Source: Mansonella perstans
Taxonomy: Eukaryota > Nematoda > Chromadorea > Rhabditida > Onchocercidae
DNA: 64,000 nt
Direction of reading: 5' to 3'
Assembly: GCA_037074765.1 (NCBI GenBank)
Contig: JBAMDO010000150.1
Coordinates: forward strand, 58,172-122,171
Both the position numbers and the translations under genes were made by a program. Every line of letters begins with the position of its first letter. The stretch's first letter is position 1. Positions 1 through 13,170 of the stretch are shown here, piece after piece. The notes under the pieces are model-generated. The model saw only the letters and a program-made list of their open reading frames with translations. It searched no databases and was not told where the DNA came from.

Positions 1-197
1 TTTTTCTCTTAATTTTATTATATATATATTTGTCAAACAGTAACCAGCTACGAGCATATTGATAAGTAAATTAGCGAATAAAAAACATCAATAACCGGCT
101 CACTAAGCACACTCTGAAACACATAGCCAAGAAAAATAAAACTTAATATTACTTACTAATAGAGTGGCAGATAAAAATACAGCTTAATATTACTTAC

Positions 198-1072
198 TAG
201 TAAAGTAGCAGGTATGTCGTGTGCGAAGGCTTCCTCAATTGGGACTCCGAACTTGACCCTGCAATATTTTCAGTATGTTGAAGCAGAGAAAATAGTAATG
301 AGATCAGTTCAGAAGCATTATGAGTGAAAATTCTTTGAATCTGTAGAGACGACAAGAGATTGATGCTAATTGTTTCGAATGTATTAAGATTGATGCTAAC
401 TGTTTCAAATATATTCTACCGATTATCGAAAATTTAAGCAATTCCGCTATAAACCTTTATTAGGCTTGAAATCTGAATAAAATAACTGTTCTAATATTTT
501 TAATCATAAATATTGAAATTAATGAGCAATGAAAATTTGAAAAAATAAATCATTTAAGATTTCTTTCTTCAGTCTTTCAGCAAAAAAATAAGTGCAGTAA
601 AAAAAGCAATATAATGGTCAAAATTGTGATTCGCAAGAATTTGCACTAACTTTATTCTTCTAGATAATGTAAGGAAAGCTCATTCAAAAGAGGCTGAAAA
701 ACGAAGTCAAAAAGTTCATACCAGCCAAATTTACCAATAGACCTTCTTCTTAGCTAAAAAAACTAACATATCATAAGCAAAAAATTTTTTTTATTGCTCA
801 CTAAATAGAAGCTATAAAATGATTAATGAAAAAAATATTTTAACAACTGATAAATCGTTGCAGGAAAAGTGAAACTAACTTTTCGATTCGTCTCCGATAC
901 CTATGTTGAGGATCGTCACTATTGCCACAAAGGACCATTGTGTAACCAAGTGTGGCTACAGTCATAACGTTCTCCTTCGCTTCTTTGCGTTATATTACTA
1001 TACTATTACTTATTCAGTTTGTTTGACCTATATTCCAATGCGTCAATACGATCTCGTTACCGTTCGCAAGAG
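198..1072 (-). CDS. RhoGAP-like protein, three internal exons of a partial gene
   Basis: Three minus-strand exons join in phase: 1072-1028, 982-880 and 258-198. The first ends in GTCAAA. The second follows an AAG acceptor and ends at a GTTAGT donor. The third lies between a TTGCAG acceptor and a perfect GTAAGT donor. The middle exon encodes a charged stretch with CGNSDDPQHRYRRRIEK. The third encodes KVKFGVPIEEAFAHDIPATL, which resembles the FGVPLEE-type start of RhoGAP domains; these domains stimulate GTP hydrolysis by Rho-family GTPases through an arginine finger further on, which is not in the window. The 3' part lies left of base 1 and the 5' exons were not found. The region is clearly richer in GC than its surroundings. 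The RhoGAP name rests on about 20 residues. The 1028-1072 exon and the AAG acceptor at 983 are the least certain parts; the 880/258 junction is the strongest. Confidence 0.5.
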
Positions 1073-1089
1073 CTGCCAAAATCAGTAGT

Positions 1090-2310
1090 GAACAATCGCC
1101 GATGTAAAATCAGTTGATAGTATTTAAAGCAGATACGACAACCATTCAATAAAGAATAAAGACAAAAAATAAACACTGAAAGTGTTATTTCCGAATAATA
1201 ACAAATTATCACCAACTCGAAATAACTGAAATTTGTAATTTAAATTTTATGCAAATAAGACAGAAAGACAGTATAAGAGATAAAATAAAATAAAGTGGCG
1301 TTTTTTAACAATGAAATTTCCAAATTACCAATCATATTCATGTATTTGATAATAAATTGCTGAATGCATTCATAAAAAGAAATTATTACATAAACCATTA
1401 ATATACAATAAACAAATATTGCATTAATGTTTACTTCATAATAATATAGTAAAAATTATGAAAATCATTATTAGCAAAATGCAAATTATGGTAATCCACA
1501 GTTTATGCAAATTTTCGCCAATTACAACTGATACATATAATTATCAATCATATGATATTAAGTATAGCATTTATGAACTTTATTCTTAATTTAATGCTTA
1601 GCTCATAACAACAATACTCAGTTATTACATAAATAATAAAACTTTTTTCTTTTTTTGAAATTTTAATCAACTTGCTAAAAATTTTAATCAACTTGCTAAC
1701 ATATAATTAGTTATAGAAAAGTATGCTATCACGTACGTAAGTATGTTTACCAATTCATTATTACTAATTAATACATAACAATCCTGTATTATGCAAAAAA
1801 CCCGCCAATTTCCAAGCATTTCCCAACAATTGTCATATTCCCACCGTATATGAAATTTAATAAGTAAATTGTTCGGATTCGATGGGTTATAGACGATTGT
1901 TTGGTAATTGTCAACGTTTTATTGCCGTGTGACAGTTAGAGCAATGCTATTTGTGGTGTTAATGCAATCTTCAAAGGATTGTCCGACTTATTTCCATAAA
2001 ATCTTTTCACGTAATTGATTTCACGTGTATATATTTTCATATGCGAAACAGAATCATTAGAGAATGGAAAGAAAGAAAGAAGAAAAGAAAGAAATAGAGA
2101 GAGAGAGAGAGAGAGAGGGAAAGAGGAGAAATGATGAAAAAGCGCAACTGACATTTATACGGTAAAATATTTAAATTTATGAAAAGGCCCAGTCAATTTT
2201 CTCTTTTATTTTTATTTCCTCTTTTATATTAGTCTTGAAAATAGTCATTAATTAGAGATTGAAATAAAACATAAAGAATGTAAGCGTAAAAAAACTGGCT
2301 AGCCAAGGAC
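1090..2310. other. AT-rich non-coding stretch
   Basis: No convincing exon seen on either strand. It may be an intron or the 5' flank of the RhoGAP-like gene. It holds a 22-base tandem pair near 1660-1703 (TTTTAATCAACTTGCTAA core) and a short GA run. Confidence 0.5.
2096..2117. repeat. (GA)n microsatellite
   Basis: About eleven GA units preceded by GAAA-type purine runs. Confidence 0.9.
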
Positions 2311-2531
2311 AAAGCAGGACGATGAATGGATCTAGTGTTGGCTTCAGAGAGAATTCTAGGATAAAGCAGGACGATGAATGGACCTAGTGTTGGCTTCAGA
2401 GAGAATTCTAGGATAAAGCAGGACGATGAATGGACCTAGTGTTGGCTTCAGAGAGAATTCTAGGATAAAGCAGGACGATGAATGGACCTAGTGTTGGCTT
2501 CAGAGAGAATTCTAAGACAAAGCAGGACGAT
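2311..2531. repeat. 52-bp minisatellite, four full units plus a partial
   Basis: The unit starts AAAGCAGGACGATGAATGGA and carries a GAATTC site. Starts fall at 2311, 2363, 2415, 2467 and 2519, so the period is exactly 52 bp. Units are almost identical (one T/C change in the first unit, a few changes at the last junction). The array breaks off into a sequence resembling that at about 1778-1806 (TATTATGCAAAAACCC core). Confidence 0.95.
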
Positions 2532-3258
2532 CCTATATTATGCAAAAACCCACCAGTGGCCTTTACGTAGGATAGGCCTGGTAATACTGTACAGCTGTTA
2601 CCCGTGTTTCTTCATAGATAGACTCTTGCAGCTTTTTTTTTTCAATACTAGAATTCGTATTTACAGTGTATAGATAAATGATTGATACTAATTATGAATG
2701 TGGATACTGCATTAATTAGAAAGAGGGAGAGAGAAAGGAAAAAAAAGAAAATGGGAAGTGTATTTTGTTGATATCAGACGATAAATAAATTTTTTTTTTG
2801 TCTCATCAGAACATAGTTGAATTTCTGATAATTACGGTAATATCTGTATTTCATGTATTATATTTAAATATTTTAGCTTCCTTTTAGTGAAAAGCGTAAC
2901 GTGGAATGCTAATTGTAGTGATGAAAGTGATGTTGTGGATAACTGTAGATATTGTGGACAAAATTGTGGATAAAGTGGAATATTAATTATGAATAAAAGT
3001 GATAAATTTAGTGGTCATAATAGGGATAATTATTGATTTAAAAAGTAATGATAATATATACTACAGTAAGAACATAGTATAGTAGATAAAACTTATTAAC
3101 AATTATGACTTAGGAATGCAGCAATGATGACGATAACGACGAATCATTAGAAAGCATTATCATCATTACCACTACATTTATTACTATCGTTTACTTATCA
3201 TAATTATAATTATCATCTGATCATCTAATAATTATTCTTAGATCAATGATGAAATAAT

Positions 3259-3260
<2 letters not shown>

Positions 3261-3293
<33 letters not shown>
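3261..3293. repeat. (TA)n microsatellite
   Basis: About sixteen uninterrupted TA units. Confidence 0.95.
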
Positions 3294-3295
<2 letters not shown>

Positions 3296-3957
3296 TCCAG
3301 TATTCATGTGTATTTTTATAAGTTATAATTTGTTTGGAATGTAATGAAAAAGCTTACAATCCATCCAGAACCCATAATTTTATATTTCTATAGTCAGGAT
3401 AAAGCAAGGCCTGTAGATTCCTGAAATTCCATTTTTTCATTCTGGAATTTATAAAATGAGTGAAAAATACAATGAATTTAATATGAAGTGCTTTAATAAA
3501 TAAGAGGCAAATAATTATTATAATAGTAACAACATTTAACAAATAGAATCATAATAATCATAACAATGATAGTAATAAGTGATTTTGATAAACAACTAAA
3601 ATATTGACATAAAATTATTTTTCTCGGTAATTATAGGACTCATTGTTTACAAGTGTCAAAGTGAGTACATATGAAATGATTCTGTTTTTCCTAAAAAAAT
3701 TAAAAGAAAGTTACTGAAAGAAACTTGAAAATTTCAAAAGATAGTGTAACAAAGGGAACTTTGTCAATATTTTCAAGCAATTTGAATTCAGTTCATCTAA
3801 TACTGGACTTAATTTAATCAATTATATGTTATGTAGGTGAGAGTTTAAGTAATATGTTTTTTCATATAACCCATTGTATTCATTTCTGTCTAACAGATCA
3901 AATTTTCATAGTTACAGGAAGAATACTTAACAGTAAGTGATGATAATAATATAAATT

Positions 3958-4009
3958 TGCATAGAATTTATGCATAGAATTTTTGCATAGAATTTTGCAT
4001 AGAATTTAT
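3958..4009. repeat. 14-16-bp tandem repeat, about four units
   Basis: Units of the type TTTGCATAGAATTTATGCAT vary only in the number of T residues between GCATAGAA cores. Confidence 0.8.
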
Positions 4010-5237
4010 GTCACATGAGCAATAGCAATTATTTTCAGATATTACGAGAACCTTACGCTTCATTACTCATTAATTTAAATCTGACTAAAGCTAAGTTTAT
4101 AAAGTTATTCCATTGTTTTTGATGAAAATCACTTCAATAAATATCGTCTCGAAATGAAAAACATGCCGATACGATGATTGAATGTCAGCAGTATTTGTGG
4201 GCTAATCAAGTAATCAAATAAGCTGAGTAAGAAAGTAAGAGAAACTTGAATAATAATTATCAATTACGTCATCCTCTGCACCATCATTATCAACACGAAC
4301 TACAATAAATATTTGCTAATTTGATTCTCGCTGCTAAAACAGAGAACAAAAATTAGTTAAATTTTATAAAATAGAAGAAAATAATTATTGAATGTAATGC
4401 TGCGCCATTTCACTATTGGCTTATTAAAATATGGAAAAATATTTTTCAAGAATTTCAGCAAAGAAAAAACTATGTATTATTGATTAACAAGTGAAAATTC
4501 TAAAAGTTAAACTTCTCAAAACTAAAATAACCGAAGTAGAAAATAATGGAAGGATAGAGGAAAAGATTTATGCAAATTTTATTGAAATTCGAAATATGAA
4601 ACAATTCTCTTACAACTGGAAGTATTAAATTTGAATATTCAAATTACTTTTAATATTTATTGGTAATCAATTTTTTTTTTTCAAAGGTTTAGCATAGTTT
4701 TATTTGGAATATCCCCTAAATAGCTCTAATTAATTCATACACGGACAGTTCAAACAGCATAATTTTATCACGGAATAAGTTTATATATTACTCTCGAGGG
4801 GTCTAGAAGAAAAGAAAGAAGTCCATTGAATTTAATCGAAGTTTTTTTCAAACAATAGAAAGGTGGTAAAATTTTTTTGTAATATTTCTGGATGCCAAAG
4901 CAAATGAATTCAATTCAAAGATAAATTTAGAATGATTAATTGGGAAACATTAATTAAAATTTACGTAAGAAATAATGTTAAATTTAATATGATAAAAACT
5001 AAGACAAATTACTATGAGAATTTATTAAATTCAGTAAAACATTATTAATGAGAAGCTGGCAAAAGCTTTTAGTTTAATATAATTAGCTAAATTATATGAT
5101 GCTCAAACAGAGAGGGCCGTTTTATGTTTCAATTACTGGTGAAAATAATTAAACGTATATTTTAAGATTACTTCTAAACAAAAATTCATTTCAGTTTTCT
5201 TTACCCCTTGAAATTTTTTTTTTAGTAAATGCATAAT

Positions 5238-5899
5238 TGAAAGCATGAAATAAATGAATATGTCAAGGGTCATTTAAAAAATTCACTTTTTTTTTGAATT
5301 TATTAATGATATATTGAAAGAGAATTTTTAATAAGAACAACCATTGTTAAGATATTGTTTGTTAATATTAATAGCGATCGCTTAACACTGTATGAATGTT
5401 GTTAAAGATAAGAAATTGCTAATGAATTACGTATAAATTGGAATAGTTAAAATTTCGATCGTAACTGTTAATTTGATAATTTTTAAAATTTCATTTTCAT
5501 AAAATTTAAATTATTGAATAATGTAATATGTTTGAATGAAATAAGTTAAAATCTTAGGATGATTACAAATGAAGGAACTGAAAAGGACTTTAAGTCATAC
5601 TTAACTTATCTTGGAAAATAAGCAAATGTCATGCAAGCTTTGACCTTTTTGTCAAAATACAAATTTCATAAATATAGAATGCATTTCATCAGTGGATTTG
5701 AAAAAAAAAATTATTTCAGAGAAATGAAAAATAAAAACGAAAATTCTTTCATACAATAATCGCAAACTTCAAGAGAGAAAAAAGAGTACTGCTCATTGCA
5801 AAATAAAATAGTTGAAAGTGTGAGATAAATGAGCTGGTGTCAAAGATCATTTAAATAGTGAAAGTATGAAATAAATGAATGGGTGTCAGAGGTCATTTA
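5238..5899 (+). repeat. Three copies of a ~42-bp dispersed/tandem repeat
   Basis: Related sequences at 5238-5280, 5813-5857 and 5858-5899 share GAAAG..TGA.ATAAATGA followed by TGTCA..G.TCATTTA. The last two are adjacent, the first about 570 bp away. Confidence 0.7.
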
Positions 5900-6796
5900 G
5901 TCGATAATAAAAATATGTTATGCTTTACAATAGATGACAATTTTTTTTTTTCAAAAACTTTTCTGTTTAGGCATTGATCTAAAAAGATCGCAGAAAATTT
6001 TTTGCATTTGAAAAATTTTTTGAAATCAAAATTTTCGTACTGAAAACTTTTTAAAAATTCAGTATAGTTTTGCTGGAAGAGAAAATAATGATAGTTAAAA
6101 GAGAGAAATTAGGTTTGGCAAAGAAAGTGGAAAGATTTTTTCAAGTTCGGAGATTGATGGAAAAAAATTTTGGAAAAGATTGTGAAATTTGAAATGCTGC
6201 TACTATTTATAATCAGAGAATATTGTGCAAAAGATTTAAAAACAGAAAAAAAGAAAAAATTAATGACGAAAAAACAGAAAGATTGTTTTCAATGATGAAT
6301 GAATGAAATTATTGCATCCATATGACGAATTGAAATTTTAAAAATTTATCAAAAAAAATGAACAAAGACGTCATCATAAAATTTTATTCGCATTTTGGTT
6401 GATTTCAAATTAAAAGAGAAAATGAGAGGAAGAAAAAAAATTTAATTATTAATGAGCCGGAAAAAATTTTAATGGAATATTTCCGGATTTTAAATATTTT
6501 AATCACTTTTTTTCAGTGTCATTTAAATTCGATCAACTAAAGATCACAATGAATTGATGAATTATGATGATGATGGCATTTCAGGAAACTCTCATAAACA
6601 AACGTCAATATAGCAAATGACAATGAGAGAAAGAGGCAGAAAGGGAGAGAGAGAGAAACTAATTTGCATGGGTCACTAAAATTATACAAATTCACCAAAT
6701 GACCTCATTCTAAATTCTAAAAATAACCGAAAAGGGAGATCGCTAATGATGATGATTGTCATAACATTCACACATACATGTCTATGTAAGTGTTTC

Positions 6797-6800
<4 letters not shown>

Positions 6801-6880
<80 letters not shown>
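6801..6880. repeat. (TG)40 microsatellite
   Basis: Eighty uninterrupted bases of TG, ending in CACACA. Such a tract is expected to be length-polymorphic. Confidence 0.98.
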
Positions 6881-6881
<1 letters not shown>

Positions 6882-9800
6882 ACACATTTATTTATATTTA
6901 TGTGTGAAATAATGAATCAGTATTATGAAAAGAAATTTCAAATGTATTATTAATTAAATTTAAAGATAATTTTTAAAATATTCATTCGAAAAGTTTTTTC
7001 ATTTCATTTTTTTGCATAATTTTTGATGTTAATTTTTTTTACATCGAAATTTTTAACATTTGAAAAATGAAATATTATTAAAAAGAGAAGTATGTTTTTA
7101 AAAAAAAATAATTAAGTAAATGTTCAGAAATTTAATTATTTGTAATATTTGTGTCACCGTGCTAGAAATATATTCTCACAACCTGAAAATAATTTCCAGG
7201 TACTAATGAAGCAATTACAAAATATTAAATTTTAATCTGAAATGGTAGTGACACAATTGCCACAACATTTATATATTGTGTGTGTGTGTCACATAAATTT
7301 TGCAATCATATGTGAGTATCTCTGAATGTATGTATGTGTGCATGTGTACATATATGTTTATATTTATGCACGCATAACTTGCAAATTGAATTGAAAACAA
7401 GTTTGAAATTTAAATTTATAATTTGTATATTTTGAATAACATCTAATGTGTTTTCTTTTTTTTTGTAGATAATTCTGAATTGTACTGGAGAAATTTATCT
7501 AATGAAAATTGTATCTGTTCTCAGGTATTAATCATATTTGAAAATCATCTAATCAAAATGCGCAAGATATTTTTACTACGAATCCTTACTTAAATAAAGC
7601 TTTCTATCTCTTTTTATTTTTTGCTTAAGAAAATTTTTATTTTTTATTTTATTAAATATTAAAATAATTTTAACATCTTAAAAATTAAGTTAAAAAAATG
7701 AAATCTCTTCAAAAAATTATTATTTTCTCATCAAATACTTAATGCACGAAATTCATTTAATAAAATAGAATTAATTTAATTTGCTTTCATAGAATTTCAT
7801 TGATCAACGACCATAACAATGTTTACCACTAACATATGTGACAATGTTATATCTTTGCTATGACAATATGACTCTTCATATTACTATTATAGCTTAGATA
7901 TAAATAATACTTAAGCTGGGAAAATTTTAGCCAATTAAGTAAATGTGTTTAGATAAATGCACTTTCGATTTAATTGTCGATGTTTACGTCGTCGACAATA
8001 CTTACTTAACAGTGTAAACATGTCAAAACAATACTTTAGAACTTACTTGCAAATTCACACATATTCTATGATAACATTAAGAATTCATTCATTATTGTTA
8101 TCAGTTCATTCTGTTAATACAATCATTATTTTCGTGTCATGTCATATCAATGTTTATTTTATTACTTATTTTATAAAATGTTATCAAATATAAGAATATA
8201 CTTTTAGTTTTGTTTAACAAGAAAAGCTCTATGGAGGTTTGCTTACCATAATCATAATTTTCACCATAACCATTATTTCATCACTGATCATAAGAATGGT
8301 TGTTAGATGAAGATGATAATTATGATCATGGTAAATAAACGATAATTATGATTATTGTAAGTAAGAAATTAGCTATTTTATGAAACGTTTATCATCTAAT
8401 CATGATATAAGAATACACTTCTAGTTTTTTAGCATGAAAAGCTTCTATGCATTGTACATTGTTAATTACGCAACATAAGTTAATAGTGTTGGCAAACGAT
8501 AGATGGAATTTCGATAAATGATTTTTGATATTTTAAAAAATTTAATATAAATTAATATCAACAGATGTTATTATTTATTTTGTTGTGAAACTAAAATTGT
8601 TAACAACTTGATAATTATGAAATTTGACTCTCAACCAATAATTAAATTTATTTTTGGCTTAAGTTAAATGCAAGGGACAAATTATTTGAAGCATGTTAAG
8701 TTTAAAATAACACTGATAGTTTTATTTATGAATGAAAAAAAAAAGAAAGAGGAATTAAATTGCGATTAATGCAAATTGGCATATTTTTTCCTCAAATGAA
8801 TTTTTTTAAAAAAAAAAGAAATGGGTCAGTTAATTTAAATTAAATGAAATGATAGTAGCACTTGTTGTTCAAAAAAAATAAAAAGAAAAAATTTAAATAA
8901 AAATAATCGAATTTGACAGTGACGAAATGACAGAGCATTTGAACAAAAATTTTATATTATCATTGAATTTTAATTCTAATTTTAAATCTTTTAATTTTTT
9001 CTTTTCATCTTTAAGATACGAAAAAGTTCTGAAAATTATTGATTTGTTCAAATATGTGAAAGTAATAATTTTTCAAAAGGCAATACAATCAATGATAATA
9101 TATAAATGGGAATGGGAATGAATTGTGCAATTGGAATATTAGCGCATGGATCAATGGTTAGTTAGCAAGCACTGCGGCCAAATGAAACAGACAAAAACTT
9201 GATAAAAATTAGCTCGGTGTTTAAATTAGAATAAATTCTTAATCAAATTACTCGAATTATTTCATTGATTATGTTAAATGGACCTATATATACATATTTA
9301 TATATATATATATACAGACAGAGAGATCGTTGTAAAGACCAATGTAAATAACGGAATTATAAAATAAAGCAAAAAAAGTTAAATAAAATAAGAACTTTAA
9401 AAAATTAACTCCTGAAATTATTAATAATTCTAAAATATCCAATTTTGGTCTCATCAAATAAGAAATGAATGGATAAATGAATGATAAGCTATCAAACTTG
9501 GAATTGGGAAAAAATTGATTGATTAACCTTATTAGAGAAATTTTGATTTATTAAGCATAACAAAAGTAATAATATCTGAAATTAATTCTGAAGTATTCAT
9601 AGGCCTTAGACTGTAAAAAAAGTTGTATTTGAAATCGGGCCTAATCTTGGGTTGCTTAGTTAAAATACATTTGGGACAACCTATCAGAGTAATGATGCAT
9701 AACAGATAAATGATAATTTGTGGAAAAAGTTTTTAAAAGCCTAACAAATCAATGTGGGACAATGAAGTGGATAAAAAATATTGAAAATACCTTATCACTG

Positions 9801-11889
9801 GTAACTTTACAGTTAGAGATGAAAAGATGCCGAATGAATAGATGTTGCATTTATTAAGCTGATTAGCTATAGCAACCATTATATTACAATATATTCATAA
9901 TATGTCGAGGTTAAAAGATGAAAAATAGTTAAAAATGGAAAGTTGGGATTTTGCCGGAAATATAGCGTCAATACGGAATACTGCAGATCTTGCATTTGCA
10001 ATATATTTGTGATAATGAAATGTGAAAGCAAAAAATTTAATTCACAATTAACAATAGATTGCATTCAGATAATTGTTGCAGTCAGACAAACATCATTAAC
10101 TTTCTTTGTTAGACTCTAAAAATTAGAATTTTAGCCAAGTGGATGCATATGTATATATATATATATATACATGTATAAGGCATATGCAAATTCGTACTGC
10201 ATTATTATTCAGCAAGACAAAACAAGCCTGCTAGGAGTTAGTGCCTTAGCCTTCCCAATCCCTTAAATTACTTTCCTAACTAGGCCTTTTCCTTCATTCC
10301 TTTCTGCCTTTTAGTCCTTTTAGTTTCAATGAGTGCTAATGTGCTCATTTTTCATTTTTACGTTTATAAAGAATTGCGCATTTCAAAATATGTTCTTATC
10401 GTTGTGCGCAAATAGGCCAAAAGCAAAGTGAGGAAAGCTTCTTTTTCGAAATTTCATTTTAACACTTTAAATATTAAATCTAAAACTTAAATTTCAAAAT
10501 TTCGTTTCCAAAAATTTAAAAAGAAATACAGTGTAAATGATGATATGTGAAAAAGGAAAAAAGCTGAATGATAATGCGCTAATTATTTTAATTTTGCAAA
10601 TTTAAATTTCCACTTTTTTTAACATAACTAAAATAAAATTTGCAGATTTTAAATTAATAGAAAAGCGAATTTTCCCATTGGCATTATGACAACGAAACAT
10701 TTACTAATTTTATGAATAAAAAGTTTTTTTTCAAAAAAAATAATTTTTTTCTTAAAACTTATTAACGTTTTTACTATTGTAAAATATTTTTTGCTGATAC
10801 AATTTAAAATTTAAATTTCAACAGCTGAAAATGTTCAAAGTCTGTTGATGACATTAAAATGACAAAGTAATTTTTTCGTTCGTTTATTTCATTTGCTGCC
10901 AAAATGATCCAAGTGTGTGCAGTTTTAATGAAATCATAAAATGGAAAAGTGGATACTAGTTTTCAAATTTCATTTCGCAATTTGATGCTCAAAAAAAAAA
11001 GATAATCTAGTGTTTGAAAATGAGTCGAAGGTTAATGAAGAGATAACTAGAGAAATGGCATTGATTTGGAATAGAGAAAATTTTAATCGAAAATTAAATT
11101 TCTAATGAAATCTGCTTATAGGATTATGAAAGCATTAGCTCTTAGTTCTATTAAAATTTCTGGAATGTAATGTGCTAACAAGCTGTGACAAGTGCACATT
11201 AGTAATTAGTAAAAGCTTATGAAATATAAGCAATTAAAGTTTGCAAACTTAGAAGCGCCTAATTTGAGGACTAAAATATAGCAAGTAATTTTATTGATTT
11301 CAATTGCATTTTTTTTATTTTGCGAATATCAATTCAAATATATTTTACTTCATCTCGCCTTTTCTTTTCTTTTACTTCAATTTCCGGCTTAAATAAAAAA
11401 ACTAAATTCAATTTCATTGAAACTAATTAATTAATAGTTTTATTATAATTGATTAACAAAAAAAATCAGTAATTTACCTCTTCGTTTTTTTCTCAAATAA
11501 AAAATGCAAATCTTTCGAACCAAAAATAAATTTTATTTTTGTGCTTTACAAAAAGTGCTGAAACAATTTTTATTGAATATTTGTAATTAATCTTAATTAA
11601 CTACAAATTCATTTGCTCAATATCATTTGAGAAATTCTACAATTATTATTTGATATTTTTTTTAGAATTTGCAGAAATTTATAGAAAAAATGAAAAAAAA
11701 GTGAAAAAAAATTCTGAAGACAAGCAAAATAAATAAGAACTAGCAAAGCGGAAAAAAATCCATCTTCCAATTATCAAAATTGCGCAGTCATTTTTTGCTT
11801 GCTAGTTAAGATGCCTCAAAAAAGGCATCATCATTTAATGCAATTAAAATTTTGCGATGAGTATAAAACACTTCGTGCTTTTTTTCATT

Positions 11890-12219
11890 CATTTATGTGG
11901 TGCTACGAGAAAAATACCACTAGAATCAGAATAAAATCATGATTATAAAACTTATCGTAAGTGTAAAATCTTGCATTACAATTTAACAAATTCATTAATT
12001 ATTATAGAAATTTTCATGAATGAAAAAATCAAATGAGAAAAAAAACAAAAAAAAACATTTATGTGGTGCTAGGAGAAAAATACCCTAGAATCGGAATAAA
12101 ATCATGATTATAAAACTTATCATAAGTGTAAATCTTACATTACAAGTTAACAAATTCATTAATTATTATAGAAATTTTCATGAATGGAAAAATTAAATGA
12201 GAAGAAAAAACAAAAAACC
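11890..12219. repeat. 166-bp tandem duplication, two units
   Basis: Copy one begins at 11890 and copy two at 12056 (CATTTATGTGGTGCTA start). They share an ATCATGATTATAAAACTTAT core and end in A-rich, C-broken tails. Differences are scattered substitutions and 1-base indels. Confidence 0.9.
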
Positions 12220-12960
12220 AGGAATAGAATTATTCGTAGTATTTTGATCAATTGCGTCACAAATTTTCACTTGAAGAGTGATGCTTAAATAGTTCCTTAT
12301 TTGCTTACATTTGGTCCACTTGAGACAAATAATAGTGACATATGGTGACATTTTTGTTTTGAAAAAAAAAGTCTAGACACAATTTTTTCAATTTTAGTAA
12401 TTGAATAATAGACAATGAATAGTAGCAAACAACTGAACAGCATTTGGTTTCTGTTTTGTTTTCTTTCATATTAATATAACCAAGAAGAAGTTTGATGAGA
12501 AATATTTGAATTTTATATTTCAATTTCGATTTAGGCACTTCGAGACTTTCGTTTTTTCGTCCTTTTGACTGTCCTTTCATTTTATTACAAGTATGCAAAA
12601 TTATTCCAAAGGAATTCGTTTAATTTCTATTACTGAAACACATTTGAGAGTAGTAACGGTTGTAGACAAAAAAAAAAAAAAAGAAAGAAAAACGATTGTG
12701 ATAGTAATCAAATTTGAAATTATTTTTAAATTAAGAAGATATGTGCTTTTAGCGTCATCAATTATATTAGTCATTAAAATTAAAATTGTTCGTAGATGCA
12801 GTACTGAAAAAAAAAGTTTTCAAATTTATTGTTCATTGTCGTGTGTCATATAAAGTCTATCAAATATTTTGCAAATTTTTTTGAATTTAAAAAAAAAGAA
12901 TTGATGACTTGAAAAACTTTGGAAGGAAAGAGAGAAAAAGAAAAGGTGGAAAATTTAGTT
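12220..12960. other. Non-coding stretch before the inverted repeat
   Basis: Overlapping open frames exist on both strands (12305-12598 minus, 12593-12853 plus), but they are lysine/isoleucine-rich chance frames without motifs. Nothing else recognised. Confidence 0.4.
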
Positions 12961-13104
12961 GGAAAATGAAATAAGAAACAGAAATTAAATTGATCTATAA
13001 GCTACATTTAGCATTTTCTGTCCGTATCCATTTCTTCCTTCACTTAATTTCATTTATCTCTTCGAATTTTTTACTATATTTGGATTGAGCTTGGTTGGCT
13101 TATT

Positions 13105-13170
13105 ATGATTACTATTGCTGCTACTATTACTACTCTGCTACTACTACTGCACTACTACTACTACTACTAC
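13105..13170. repeat. (TAC)n-type imperfect microsatellite
   Basis: Interrupted CTA/TAC units; the inverted partner at 36425-36478 is present but rearranged. Confidence 0.85.

Larger units (their letters stand above)
2532..11889. other. Long AT-rich region without a recognisable gene
   Basis: I see no exon with both splice sites and recognisable protein in these 9 kb. The open frames present (for example at 7957-8193 and 8927-9121) are AT-rich, lack family motifs and have no splice context. It holds simple repeats, listed separately where distinct. A slightly GC-richer patch at about 10200-10330 has no interpretable frame. Confidence 0.45.

Noticed and set aside
864..967. Plus-strand exon candidate after GTTGCAG with VKLTFRFVSDTYVEDRHYC
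   Set aside because: It overlaps the minus-strand RhoGAP-like exon, which joins in phase to a second exon with a family motif; the plus frame has no partner.
6801..6880. (TG)40 tract as a Z-DNA or regulatory element
   Set aside because: Nothing around it suggests a gene or promoter; treated as a plain microsatellite.
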